This document shows, piece by piece, positions 44,124 through 53,718 of a stretch of DNA of 64,000 nt. The notes under the pieces are model-generated. The model saw only the letters and a program-made list of their open reading frames with translations. It was not told where the DNA came from and did no database searches. The position numbers were made by a program, and so were the translations under genes. Origin of the DNA: Rheum nobile (Eukaryota; Streptophyta; Magnoliopsida; Caryophyllales; Polygonaceae); NCBI GenBank assembly GCA_027886185.1, contig WOAB01000142.1, forward strand, positions 620,001-684,000, written 5' to 3'. Position 1 is the first letter of the stretch, and every line of letters begins with the position of its first letter.

Positions 44124-47100
44124 CTACAAACTCTCTGATTCACTATCCAAGGACACAGCTAAAGTCTTAGAATCAGTACCCAAGGACACACCTAAATCCA
44201 CGCCTGGTGCCCAATCTGGAGGAACCACCGGCGTCGGTTGAGACGCTGCCTGTTGAGCTGATGCACGCTCTTCCGCCATCCTAGATGATTCGGCCATCTC
44301 TCTATCAAATATAGTATCGCCTGCACTAGAGGATTGGGAAGGCATTTGTGAAGCCCGTACAAGCGGAGGAGCTACAGGGATGACGTCACTGGAAAGGAGG
44401 TCATATATATGCTGAAAGTGTTCCAAACACCCTAAACCACCTGCCTCTATAAGCTTCTGAAGATGCGCCTTGCTCATCGCCACACGCTGCAAATGAAAAC
44501 AAACATTTTAAATACATAGACTTTCCTAAAATAATTAATAAGAATAAAATAGGGCAAAAAACATACCCTTTGCAAGTTGATAGCCGGAGGTGGTCCTCTA
44601 CAAATACGAGGCTGTACTGGCGCACTCGGACTCACGTAAGGATGGGACACCTGTAAATACCAGTCCAGGTACGCGTCATGGACATCCCAATCCATCGTGG
44701 CAGGAGGACTCGTCAAGATGTGAGGGCAAAGACGATGCTCAAGCTGGTCCCACCTGTGCCAACGCGGGTCAAAGTGCAATTGGTGTCGCCTCGTCCCCCT
44801 AAAATCATGAGGACGCACTGCAGCCAGAGGCTCTATGATATCGATGGGTCTGCTCTATCGATAACCGAACTATCGGGTAAGCCTATCCGGCATGTACGCC
44901 TCCTCTACACCGAGAAACCGAATAGTCCCTCGATACGTGGAGGCCCTGTGAGCACCTCAAAAATCAAGACCCTCATACGGCATCCACCGTATCTGCAATT
45001 AACCCCAAAAGACAAAACATATATTAACTCATTAAGCCTATCTTTAAGTATATTAAAATGGAATAAGAATACGTACATCCTCTGGCCTATACTCGTCCAG
45101 TATCCGTCTATAGTGTAACTGGTTGCGACTTAAACGGACAGGGGTCCGGCCAATGCAGTATCGTGCAGCGCATCGAATGTCGTCGTCCGTACCTTCCTTG
45201 AGATTAGGGTTGCCCGGGAAGTATACAAAGTACGTCCAAATCCAAACCTGCGTACGGAGGAAGAAAGCCATTAGTTATAAACAATTAAACACAGTATATT
45301 CATGATTTAAATTACAATCTAACTATAATAAAAGTCTACCTCTAACAGACGTGCGCAACCGGCAAACTGTGCAGCTCCGCGTCGAGAAGCCTCTCCGAGG
45401 TTTCTAAAAAGGAGAGCCAGAACCCCGATCCCCCAAGCAGTATGAACGACACGCTCCCAGTCCACAAAAAGAGGTAGCAATGTAGTCTTCAGCTCATTCG
45501 TTGACTTATCAACGAAGATACTAGCCGACATGGTGTGCCATAAGAAACCGGCTGCTATATCCTCTGGGTAGGCACCCTCCTCATTCATCCTCAACACATG
45601 CCTCGCTAACTGGAATTGCTTGACCCAACCCTTCCTAAGGTCACATACCATGTCAGCATCATCCTCATCTAAGTTGTACTCCGAATCTATCCCAAATAGA
45701 TACTCGAATAAGGCCTCACACTCCGCCAGCTCGCTATCCTGACCGGTCCATGGTGACGTCACCTCAAATCCCCCAATCGGCAGCCCTAGAATCATCATAA
45801 CGTCATGTAGCGTAGGACCTATCTCGCCCCAGGGAAAGTGGAAGGTGTTCGTCTCTGGATGCCATCGCTCAACGAACGCTGAAATGAGGGTGTGATCAGC
45901 CATGCCGAACTAAAAATCAAGTAAACCGGTCAACCCCGTCTGCTGAGCAATCCAAAACCAGGAACCCTCCTCAAGGACCCCTCTGGGAATACGATCCCTC
46001 CAAAATGCAAACTGTGTAGGCCGTGTCTGAACCATCAAAGTCCTAACAACGTCCTCTGGAGGGTCCAATGACGCCTTCCTCCATATCAACTCCGCAATGT
46101 GCGTATCAAAGTTCCTCAACACAGAAGGAAACTGATGAGCTGGCTCAGGCGGAGGCGGGGCCTGCTGAGGTGGGTCCTGTGGAGGTGGGGCCTGCTGAGG
46201 TGGCTCAGTCGGAGGTAGGGTCTGTTGAGCTGGCTCAGGCGGAGGTGGGGCTTGCTGAGCTGGAAACTGCGGATGTGGGTCTTGCTGATGTGGAGTCTGC
46301 TGAGGTGGATCAGGCGGAGGTGGTTGCTGCTGAGGTGGCTCCTCCTGAGGTGGCTCTGACGGAGGTGGTTGGTGCTGAGGTGAGTCCTCCTGAGGTGGGT
46401 CCTCCTGAGGTGGCTGCTTCTCTGTTGGGTCGGTACTAAACTCCGGATCCTCAGGGATAGTAGAAGGGCCGGTAGTAAAGTCCTCCATAACCACGTCCTC
46501 ATCTGAAAGGACGGGACCAACATCGTCCTCACTAAGCACCTTTGTGTCCTGCGATACACCCACAACTCTCCTCTTGTGAGCAGATGCAGTAGTAGGGCGA
46601 CTGTCTCGATCCGACTGTTTGATTTTACCCAATACATCCTATTTTGTCATAAGAAATATAACTATTTTTATTTTATCCAATACAACCTAGTTATATATAC
46701 CTTAACAATTATTAAAAAAATTGTTTTCTTATAAAATCAATATATTAATTTTTTTATTTTTTATTACGATAATATATTTAATATTATTTAACAGTAAAAT
46801 TTAGCCTATTACTTATATTGTCTATTTTAATTATGATTAAATACAATAAAAATTAAGTTTACAAATCTAAAATTACAGTAACAATTTAATTAAATAAATT
46901 AGATTTAACAAATTAAAAATTACAAACACCATACCTCTACGGTCGGCCTCCGTTCATATTTGCGCTTTTGACGAACGGGAATTTCCGCCAAATCATCCAT
47001 CGCCTGCATAGCAACCGCTACCGACACGTCGAAGGCATTGTCCGCCCCGATATCCACCTCATCGGTCCTAGCCGGCAATCTCTCCTCCTCGCCCAAAACC

Positions 47101-47498
47101 ACTGCGCCGGAAACCTCCATGCTTGCCGACAAGCTGGGCGGCACCTCGTGCAGCCCAGAAATCTCCTCTTCCCCGGTCTTGGGCGGCACCTCGTGCAGCC
47201 CAGAAATCCCCTCCTCCCCGGTCCCTTGCGGCTCCTCGTGCAGCCCAGCTCCCTCCGCCTCGTCGCCTCCCCTATCGCCGCCGTCGTCGACTCCTCCATC
47301 GCGACCGTCGCCGCCAAGGAAACAAAGATTCATCGCCGTCGAGTCCAGTGGATCGCCGCCGTCGCCGCCGAGATCTCCCACCGCCGCCATCTGGTTTTCC
47401 TCCTTGTCAACCGCCGCCCATATATCTTCCATGGAAAATTCGCCGGAATCCGCCATCGATTTGGAATTTTCTCTGTGGGTGCTCGGAAAAGATTTCAC
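44124..47498 (-). pseudogene. plant mobile domain (PMD) protein gene, MULE-borne, interrupted
   Basis: First exon from ATG 47498 encodes MKSFPSTHRENSKSMADSGE, a Gly/Asp-rich part with a repeated GLHEVPP, and a basic RQKRKYERRP. A second exon (46637 to ~45342) has a Pro/Gln-rich tract (46130-46440), then TRPTQFAFWRDRIPRG and the PMD core GMADHTLISAFVERWHPETN, TFHFPWGEIGPTLHDVMMIL. Further exons follow at ~45247-45077, ~44993-44578 and 44492-44124. TAG near 45910 splits the PMD core in frame (LLDF*FGMADH). The ~44990-44850 exon has an in-frame TGA, two TAGs and probable slips. PMD proteins (MAIN/MAIL family) act in genome stability and silencing in Arabidopsis, and PMDs are known to travel with MULEs and other transposons. 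Confidence 0.82.
47136..47250 (+). repeat. palindromic GGGCGGCAC repeats inside the PMD coding exon
   Basis: Two full and one partial copy (ggcggcacctcgtgcagccc at about 47139 and 47184; gcggctcctcgtgcagccc at about 47228) lie in frame and encode the repeated peptide GLHEVPP / GLHEEPQ. They match the noncoding palindromes of the element base for base over most of their length. Confidence 0.88.
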
Positions 47499-47559
47499 GG
47501 AGAAGACGACATAGGCGGCCCTAAATACCGCCGACTTGGAATTTTTTTGGGGTTAAAGG

Positions 47560-47905
47560 TGGGCGTCAATAGGTGTCGCCCACGTTCAAATTTTAAAAAC
47601 CAATTATGGGCGGCAATATGTGCCGCCCACGTTCAAATTTTAAAAACCAATTATGGGCGGCAATATGTGCCGCCCACATTCAAATTTTAAATCCGGGTTC
47701 GAAAAAACCAATCTATTTTTATTTAAATAAAAAAAATCATAAATCGGGTTCTCCCCAACAAAAAATCTGGGCGGTAATAGGTGCAGCCCAGACTCTGAAG
47801 CGGGTTTTATGAAAACCCGGTTTATCTAGGCTGCGCCTATTGCCACCCAGAGTCAGACCGGTTTTTAAAAGGGTCTCCTGGGCGGCACCTAGTGCCGCCC
47901 ATATA
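47560..47905 (+). repeat. palindromic GGGCGGCAC repeats, right cluster
   Basis: Six copies between PMD exon 1 and the right TIR. Two are embedded in a ~45-bp tandem unit (cacgttcaaattttaaaaaccaattat spacing at 47583-47680). Confidence 0.9.
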
Positions 47906-47946
47906 GAGTGCGAGGTTAAAAAAAAGGAGTGCGCGGTTCCTCGCCG
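47891..47946 (-). repeat. MULE right terminal inverted repeat
   Basis: Inverted partner of 37324-37380, followed directly by the second ATCAATTAG. Confidence 0.9.
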
Positions 47947-48040
47947 ATCAATTAGTCAAAGACTGTAAGTGAACTGGCAATAAAATTGTAACAAACACAA
48001 AGATTTAGTCACATAGATTCTCTGAAGCATATAGAAATAC

Positions 48041-48611
48041 CTGTTGCATATGAGTATTCCACGCAGCGCAAAGTTGCATCATGCCGTCCCAAAATATCCT
48101 CCTTTCCATAGTTAAAAACCAGCCTAAAACATCAGAAGAACAACAATTTAATCAATTTTATAGGTATCAAGTGTCAAAAAGAGTTCCAACTAAAGTTTAC
48201 ATGCCATTTGATGCTAGATTGCACATTTGATGGAATAATCAAGTCAATCAAGAGCTTAGAAAACGCTTTTGTCCAGTTTCTTACATACTCAAATAAAATT
48301 GGTGAAGATTCACCACTATCTTAACTTGTTTGGTGGACAAAATCACACGTGCCTTGTACAACATGCAGATTTTCAAACAACAATAAAATTTAGTTAATCA
48401 GCTAAATCTATAAATTATTGACTGAATTGGACGGGGAAATATATACTCCTCAAAACAAAGGAAATTACAAATTAAATTACCGCCTCACAGTATTATCAGC
48501 GCCAACACTGAAACCGGAAGAATCATCGTGGAAGTAGCAATCGAGCACGGGGCCACCATGCTTGAACTCTCCTCTCAACACATTTGCGCTGGCATCATAC
48601 AATCGAACACT
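48041..48611 (-). pseudogene. BUB3-like gene remnant, copy B
   Basis: Exons 48611-48481 and 48123-48041 match the copy-A remnant with a few substitutions (one gives SVGADN instead of SVSADN). The remaining BUB3 exons are absent here too, so the truncation predates the duplication. The MULE inserted just 3' of the second exon. Confidence 0.82.
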
Positions 48612-49312
48612 CTGACATGAATAAAGCAACAAATTTCAGAGAGCGGAAAGTGAATGAACTAGGTCCTTAAAAAAGGTGATTTGCTCCCAAAATTGAAAGT
48701 GATAAATCGCGATTTTTTGAACTCTTTCGCCTCTAAAAGTCGGCAACGAGCAACAGATTTCAAACGAAAGGGTATTTTCTTCTTTCATTATCCTTTTGCC
48801 TTACATTATAAAAATATCATAGTGTAACTACTTTTTAATAATTTGCTTTTTTGTTGTTGATTTTCTTAGAATCAATCTGGATCGTTGATTTCTTTAGGGC
48901 TATTATTAAAGATTAATTTTTATCTTAAAGAGATTATGTGTGTGAGCGGCTGTTATCAATCTGGGTAGTATATCTTCTTTTTTTCCGCCGGCTCATGTCT
49001 TTTATTTTCCCGGTAGGAACCGTCTCATGTCTTCTAGTACTAGGTCTAGCACCAATTGCTCCCAAATACAATTCCCTCCTGTTCCCAACGTCGCCGTGCT
49101 GTCGCCACCCCCTCACCGCCGGACCACCAATATCCAGCGCCGTCAACGGTGAGCCACCTGAGTAGCGCTGTGTAGTTTTTTTTTTGTATAATCTCCTCTT
49201 TCAGATTTTGTTTTGTCAGAACAGCAATTTTAGATCTATTTCGGTTATTCAGGCTCTAAATCGATCCAATTCACCTGAGAATCCTTCCACCCATCCTCCA
49301 TTAATTTTGTCC
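48612..49312. other. upstream region of the intact F-box gene
   Basis: Matches 16003-16872. Presumably contains the promoter and leader. A frame running into the gene begins only at a TTG (49184), so the first ATG at 49313 is taken as the start. No clear TATA box was found. Confidence 0.5.
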
Positions 49313-50656
49313 ATGGATTGCCATCACAAATCGATCCGCTTGACTCGCTGCACGAGTTCGACATGTTGGGGTTTGATAGGTGAAGATATATGGATTGAGA
49401 TATTTAAGAAATTACCGATCGAAAGCCTATGCTGCAGCTTATGTGTTTGCAAGGGGTGGAGATCTCTCATCTCATCGCAATCGTTCATCAAGCTTCATCA
49501 TTCCTTGACTTGCTCGACGACACCGCCTAATCTGAAACCCTACCTTCGAGTGAACATCGTAGATGAGTGCCATGATTCCTTGGCTCTCTACCGTCCGACT
49601 GGTGGCGATCACATCCGACACGATGTGCATTTTCCATTTCGATTCTCGGATGATCCTCCCCTGCATAGCTTTACTTTTGTTGATTCGATTAAGGGCGTAG
49701 TCTGCTTTTCGTATTCGATGGGATCGTCCTTTGACTCCACCATTCTTTGGAACCCGGCAATTCACAAGTATGTCTCCCTCCCTCAGCTTCCTTTTCCATT
49801 CGACCTAGAGACTGGTAGTGCTGGCTTGCTTCCTCGTGTCCTTGATTCCAAGGTTCATTACGCTCGCTTTGGCTGCAGTGCAATAGGCTTGGGTTATGAC
49901 AGATATCAGAATGAATTCAAGGTTGTGAGAGTTTGGATCCCTTCTTATCACATGTCAAGCCGCTGCAGACCGTCGTGCGAGGTATACTCGGCTCGAGAAG
50001 GTCTCTGGAGGAGGGTGTCCATGGCTGATATGAACCTCCAACCTTGGGAGTTCTACTCACGAAGAGCAACTAGAAGGAGCTGTTTTGTAAACGGAGCTCT
50101 TTATTGGCTCATATCAACACGCGATGGTACCTTGCACTCTGTTCTGATGTTTGATTGCGAGCGTGAAGTGTTCAGAACAATGGATCTCCCACAAGAAATC
50201 TATGTGAAGGAGGAAGGGGTGACGACAAAGCATCCTATAATTTTGGAGTATGGTGGGATGCTGGCGGTAGTGCTGCACTCCGCTTGGGGGCTTTGGTGCG
50301 TGGATTGGGCTATTGAGATGTGGGTAATGGAGGAACATGGTGCGGTTAGTACATGGAAGAAGCTTTATAGAGTTGTGGATAATTTTACGAGCGACTGTTT
50401 TGATGTTAAAAGTTACCAAGGTTCATTGGAGAAGATGGCTCCTTATGGCCCTAACCAGTGGGACAAGCTTAATTCTATTGGTGAGAGGTATTACCAGGTG
50501 ATGAATGACCATGTTCACGAGGAGAGCCTGTTCTTGTTGGATGATATCAAAGCCGAGTCTTACATAAAGGACAAGATAGTTCATATATCCATTCCGATGG
50601 AGTTCAAGAAACAATATACGGCTATACCTCAGGGAAGATGCGTAGATAAAAAATAA
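49313..50656 (+). CDS. F-box protein with F-box-associated (kelch-like) region
   Basis: A single uninterrupted exon of 447 residues. The F-box spans about residues 21-61 (GLIGEDIWIEIFKKLPIESL, then CKGWRSLI), the surface that binds SKP1 in an SCF ubiquitin ligase. The rest follows the plant F-box-associated pattern: GVVCFSYS, then TILWNPAIHKYVSLPQLP (about 142-160), GLGYDRYQNEFKVVRVW (about 192-208), VNGALYWLISTRDG and ILEYGGMLAVVLHS. The substrate cannot be inferred. Start chosen at 49313 because the longer frame lacks an ATG. The paralogue at 16873-18181 differs by few bases plus a disabling 35-bp deletion. This is the most credible host gene in the window. Confidence 0.88.
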   Translation: MDCHHKSIRLTRCTSSTCWGLIGEDIWIEIFKKLPIESLCCSLCVCKGWRSLISSQSFIKLHHSLTCSTTPPNLKPYLRVNIVDECHDSLALYRPTGGDHIRHDVHFPFRFSDDPPLHSFTFVDSIKGVVCFSYSMGSSFDSTILWNPAIHKYVSLPQLPFPFDLETGSAGLLPRVLDSKVHYARFGCSAIGLGYDRYQNEFKVVRVWIPSYHMSSRCRPSCEVYSAREGLWRRVSMADMNLQPWEFYSRRATRRSCFVNGALYWLISTRDGTLHSVLMFDCEREVFRTMDLPQEIYVKEEGVTTKHPIILEYGGMLAVVLHSAWGLWCVDWAIEMWVMEEHGAVSTWKKLYRVVDNFTSDCFDVKSYQGSLEKMAPYGPNQWDKLNSIGERYYQVMNDHVHEESLFLLDDIKAESYIKDKIVHISIPMEFKKQYTAIPQGRCVDKK

Positions 50657-51288
50657 ATAAATTAATTAATTTAATGGTATAAGGTTTTATCAGATCAACC
50701 ATTAGTGTTGAAATCCTCTCGAATTTCATGTTACTACTACTGTTTGGATTTTATTTCCCTATTTCAATCAACTATGGATAATGTTATTATATTTCTTCTG
50801 CTTACAAGTTACAACACTCTCTTAACTTATTGCATTGGTACCTTTGAAATTACAGGGTAGTGGAGGCTGGAGGTAATGTATTGTTGTATTATATGCTAGT
50901 CGAGCTAATGTGTTGTTGTATTATGTGTTTGTTGTATCATAATCGGTGTACGAACGGATGCACATTACAACACACGAGTACATGGCCACAGTGCTATTAC
51001 TAACTTTGCAATCGCAAGTTAAAAACAAGGTTGAAAGTGTTTGTGTTAGAAGGATGTCCATTTCCATGACTATAGACCAAAACGGGCGCAGAGAGATGCG
51101 TTGAAGGAGGAGGGTGGAGCGGCGGGAAGGAGGGGAGATCGGAGGAGAAGGGGACTAGCACAGAGGCTAGAGGACCCTCACAGAGGAGGAAAACAGAGCT
51201 TTCCTAACCCATGAGGAAAGCTTTGGATTTTTACACTTCCCATGACCATTGTAGAATTGAAGTTACAGAAGATTATGTACTTAGTTCA
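50657..51288. other. 3' flank of the intact F-box gene, right edge of copy B
   Basis: Matches 18182-18830. From about 51085 it also matches the inverted copy C (to 59921). No gene seen. Confidence 0.6.
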
Positions 51289-51470
51289 ACGTGATACTTT
51301 TTTGAAATATTTTATATATAATCACCCCTAAATTATGCTAGCAACTACATTAAGAGTCTGATAATAAAAATCAGAATGTATATTATAAAACAATTATTTT
51401 TCGAACAACAAAGTACAATTAAGGGGGATTTTGGGTATTTATATGTTTAACATTTAATAAATGCTATAAA
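51289..51470. repeat. inverted repeat partner of 58668-58848
   Basis: About 180 bp (tttttgaaatattttatatata ... tttaacatttaataaatgc) recur in reverse complement at 58668-58848. This brackets the 7.2 kb between them. Confidence 0.85.
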
Positions 51471-51977
51471 ACAATTATCTTCATATATACAACATATGGA
51501 GATAGTTACAGTAGATATTATTCATATGCATTAAGAAACTGAAACAAATGCAAACTGAGAGAAGGTAAGATAGCATGACAGCCAAAGATATTATTGTCTT
51601 TGACAAAAAAAGGAAGCAAAGGTGGAACACAAGACTCATGACATGTATTGACTTTATTCAAAAGCTTTCCTAATTACTACATAAGACTTCCATATCCAAG
51701 CATTATCCTCTGCAATCTACACACAAACAAAATACAGTTAATTAATACATTAAATATACAAGAAGTATAGCTAATAAAAAAAGAGGGAAAAGTTACTTAT
51801 AATTCCACTATTTTGCAAAGACAATCAACATTCTTCAAATGAGCATAGGACTAACAAAAAAAATTAAGAAATGGCATCCATCATAGTTTGCTGAATTGAA
51901 AGAACTTACAGTAGCTTATTAGTGAAGTCAGAAGGACTAACAAAAAAATCAAGCCATCGAAATTGATTGAGAATAAG

Positions 51978-52475
51978 TTAAGAAAGGGCATCCATGATAG
52001 TTTGCTGAAACTCATTGGAAGTTTGTAGCTCTTCTACATCACAAATATCCTCATTAGCAGAGGATCCCTCAAAGCCTAGGGAAAAGTATACAGATATTAG
52101 CCTCAGTTGAACTCCGTCCAATAATATTCTTTAAGTCCCAATTTTTTATCAATATAATCAATTGATCACCTCTATTTCTTCCCCAATAGTTCAGACCAAT
52201 ATGGAAGCATTTGAAGAACAAAAGGGCCAAAATGCAAGGTTAGTAAGAACAAAAATAGCATCCAGTGCCCATTTTTTGAATAGAAATTTGCCATGTTAGT
52301 AAGGATGAGTACATAGATAAGATAGGCAGTACAAGTATGACATTACTTTGAATAAATATATGACGATACCTTTACCTCAATCAAATCTAGCTTCCTGCAA
52401 AACAAAAATTGAAGATACCTTTACCTCAATCAAATCTAGCTTCCTGTTATGGACATAAGGAGCGACATCTGGTTG
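51978..52475 (-). pseudogene. eroded multi-exon gene remnant (family unknown)
   Basis: A last exon (52075-51978, acceptor ttttccctag) reads FEGSSANEDICDVEELQTSN, EFQQTIMDALS and ends in TAA. Upstream, a segment around 52426-52475 reads QPDVAPYVHNRKLDLIE before a GT, and its last ~36 bp are duplicated at 52378-52413. Around 52650-52830 the minus strand reads IENLERDIQEKREQI and DNAQQCLLKECGDAGSMEPE with stops between. It looks like a decayed coiled-coil gene; I cannot name the family. Confidence 0.4.
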
Positions 52476-53713
52476 TTTTCATATTAAATAGAGAGCAAAA
52501 GGACTACTTGCCTGCTCACCAAGGAAATGTGCTGAAACTGAAGTGAGAGAATATGAACTCAATTTATAGTCTCTTTGCATAACCTGTGGCAAACAAGTGC
52601 ACAAAAAGTTACAGGCTGCTCTATTGGTAACTCCAAAGCATTTGGGTAAGGAAATTGAACTCTTCCCTCAATTGTGATTTCCTTGCTTTCTCTGGTTCCA
52701 TACTGCCTGCATCACCACATTCTTTCAGCAAGCACTGTTGGGCATTATCAGAAAGCAAGGATAGTTCTCTTATTTATATTTGCTCCCTTTTTTCTTGGAT
52801 ATCCCGTTCCAGATTTTCAATCTACATTACTCATATCAAAGATGATGATACTGGGTGTGAGAACAATGCATTATCACAACATCCTTGCTAAAAAAAGTAA
52901 TCAAATGACAACAGTCACACCAGAAGGTCCAGAACCATATACATTAAGAAATAAGAACACCATATTATTAGTTATATACTTGTATTTGATGTTGCCTATT
53001 AAACAGAAACAAAACGTAGCAAAGCAGAATCTTGTTCTAGGGCCTCTGAGAGATGCTCTTCACAAAATAAATCAAGGTAAAGCTATCATTCATACAATCT
53101 GCAATGCCCGAAGCTCAATTCTAATCATAATAAAAATCCAATCTCTTCAGGAAGTTCTTATACAGATTCAAGTGTTCAGCCCAAGATGTATATTTATGAC
53201 TTCTCAACAAAAACACCCAGACAACTCATTTCCAGCTGCTAGAAATTGAGATTGAAATACAAGCTCAAGTGTTCCACCATTTATATTAGCATCGTTGACA
53301 GTTTGACACCTCATGTATTAAGCTTCATTATATGTGAGAGCGGAAGCTATTTCCTATCCAAACACCATGCACCAGTCACCACAGAATTAGACCAAGGAAA
53401 TCGATAGCATTTCTACAACTTTGACTTCTTCTATAATTTTGTTACAGAAAAAAAAAATCAAAAAGAGAAAATGTCAGAAAATCAAGTCAACAAAGGAGAA
53501 ATCGACGGGATTTGTCCCCGATTCCACCGTGTCATCCATTGATGCCGAATTAAAGTTTTGCGAAATTGGATTGATTCGGAGTAAACTGGAGGGTGTGATC
53601 TTAGGGATATTGTTGGGGACATTAAGTTCTTCCAGAACACTATAAAAGCCCTCTCATTTGGCTCTAAAATTCATCCAATTTCTTCAACCTTCATACGAAC
53701 CCTAAAAAAAACG
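52476..53713. other. mostly unassigned sequence between the gene remnant and the solo LTR
   Basis: Contains the upstream pieces of the remnant above (to ~52840). 52840-53713 shows no coding or repeat structure I can name. A TATA-like tataaaagccc at 53643 suggests that the neighbouring LTR, or a promoter, may begin earlier than assigned. Confidence 0.35.
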
Positions 53714-53718
53714 ATAGT

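Larger units (their letters stand above)
37324..47946. mobile_element. multi-gene Mutator-like element (MULE), 10,623 bp
   Basis: A perfect 9-bp target duplication ATCAATTAG (37315-37323 and 47947-47955) flanks ~55-bp terminal inverted repeats. Left end: GCCGAAAAACCGCG, then CTCCTATTTTTTTAACCTCG. The right end complement reads CGGCGAGGAACCGCG, then CTCCTTTTTTTTAACCTCG, and both continue into CACTCTATATGGGCGGCAC. 9-bp duplications and long TIRs define Mutator elements. Copy A has the unoccupied site near 15390. Inside are a FAR1/MULE transposase with OTU tail, a small unknown gene, a GRF zinc-finger gene, a plant-mobile-domain gene and a pair of long hairpins. All but the GRF gene carry inactivating changes. 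Confidence 0.95.

Noticed and set aside
46068..46439. Open frame antisense to the PMD gene with repeated 'AEVGPVEVG' peptides
   Set aside because: It is the mirror of the Pro/Gln-rich tract of the PMD protein; the sense strand has the recognisable PMD domain.
37324..47946. Nonsense codons as proof of methylation-driven C-to-T decay
   Set aside because: Every stop codon is one transition away from CAA, CAG, CGA or TGG, so stops alone are not evidence. Only the CAA-to-TAA difference between copies A and B (near 3733) is directly seen.
49184..49312. 43-residue N-terminal extension of the F-box protein
   Set aside because: The longer frame has no ATG and begins at TTG. The first ATG (49313) leaves the F-box complete.
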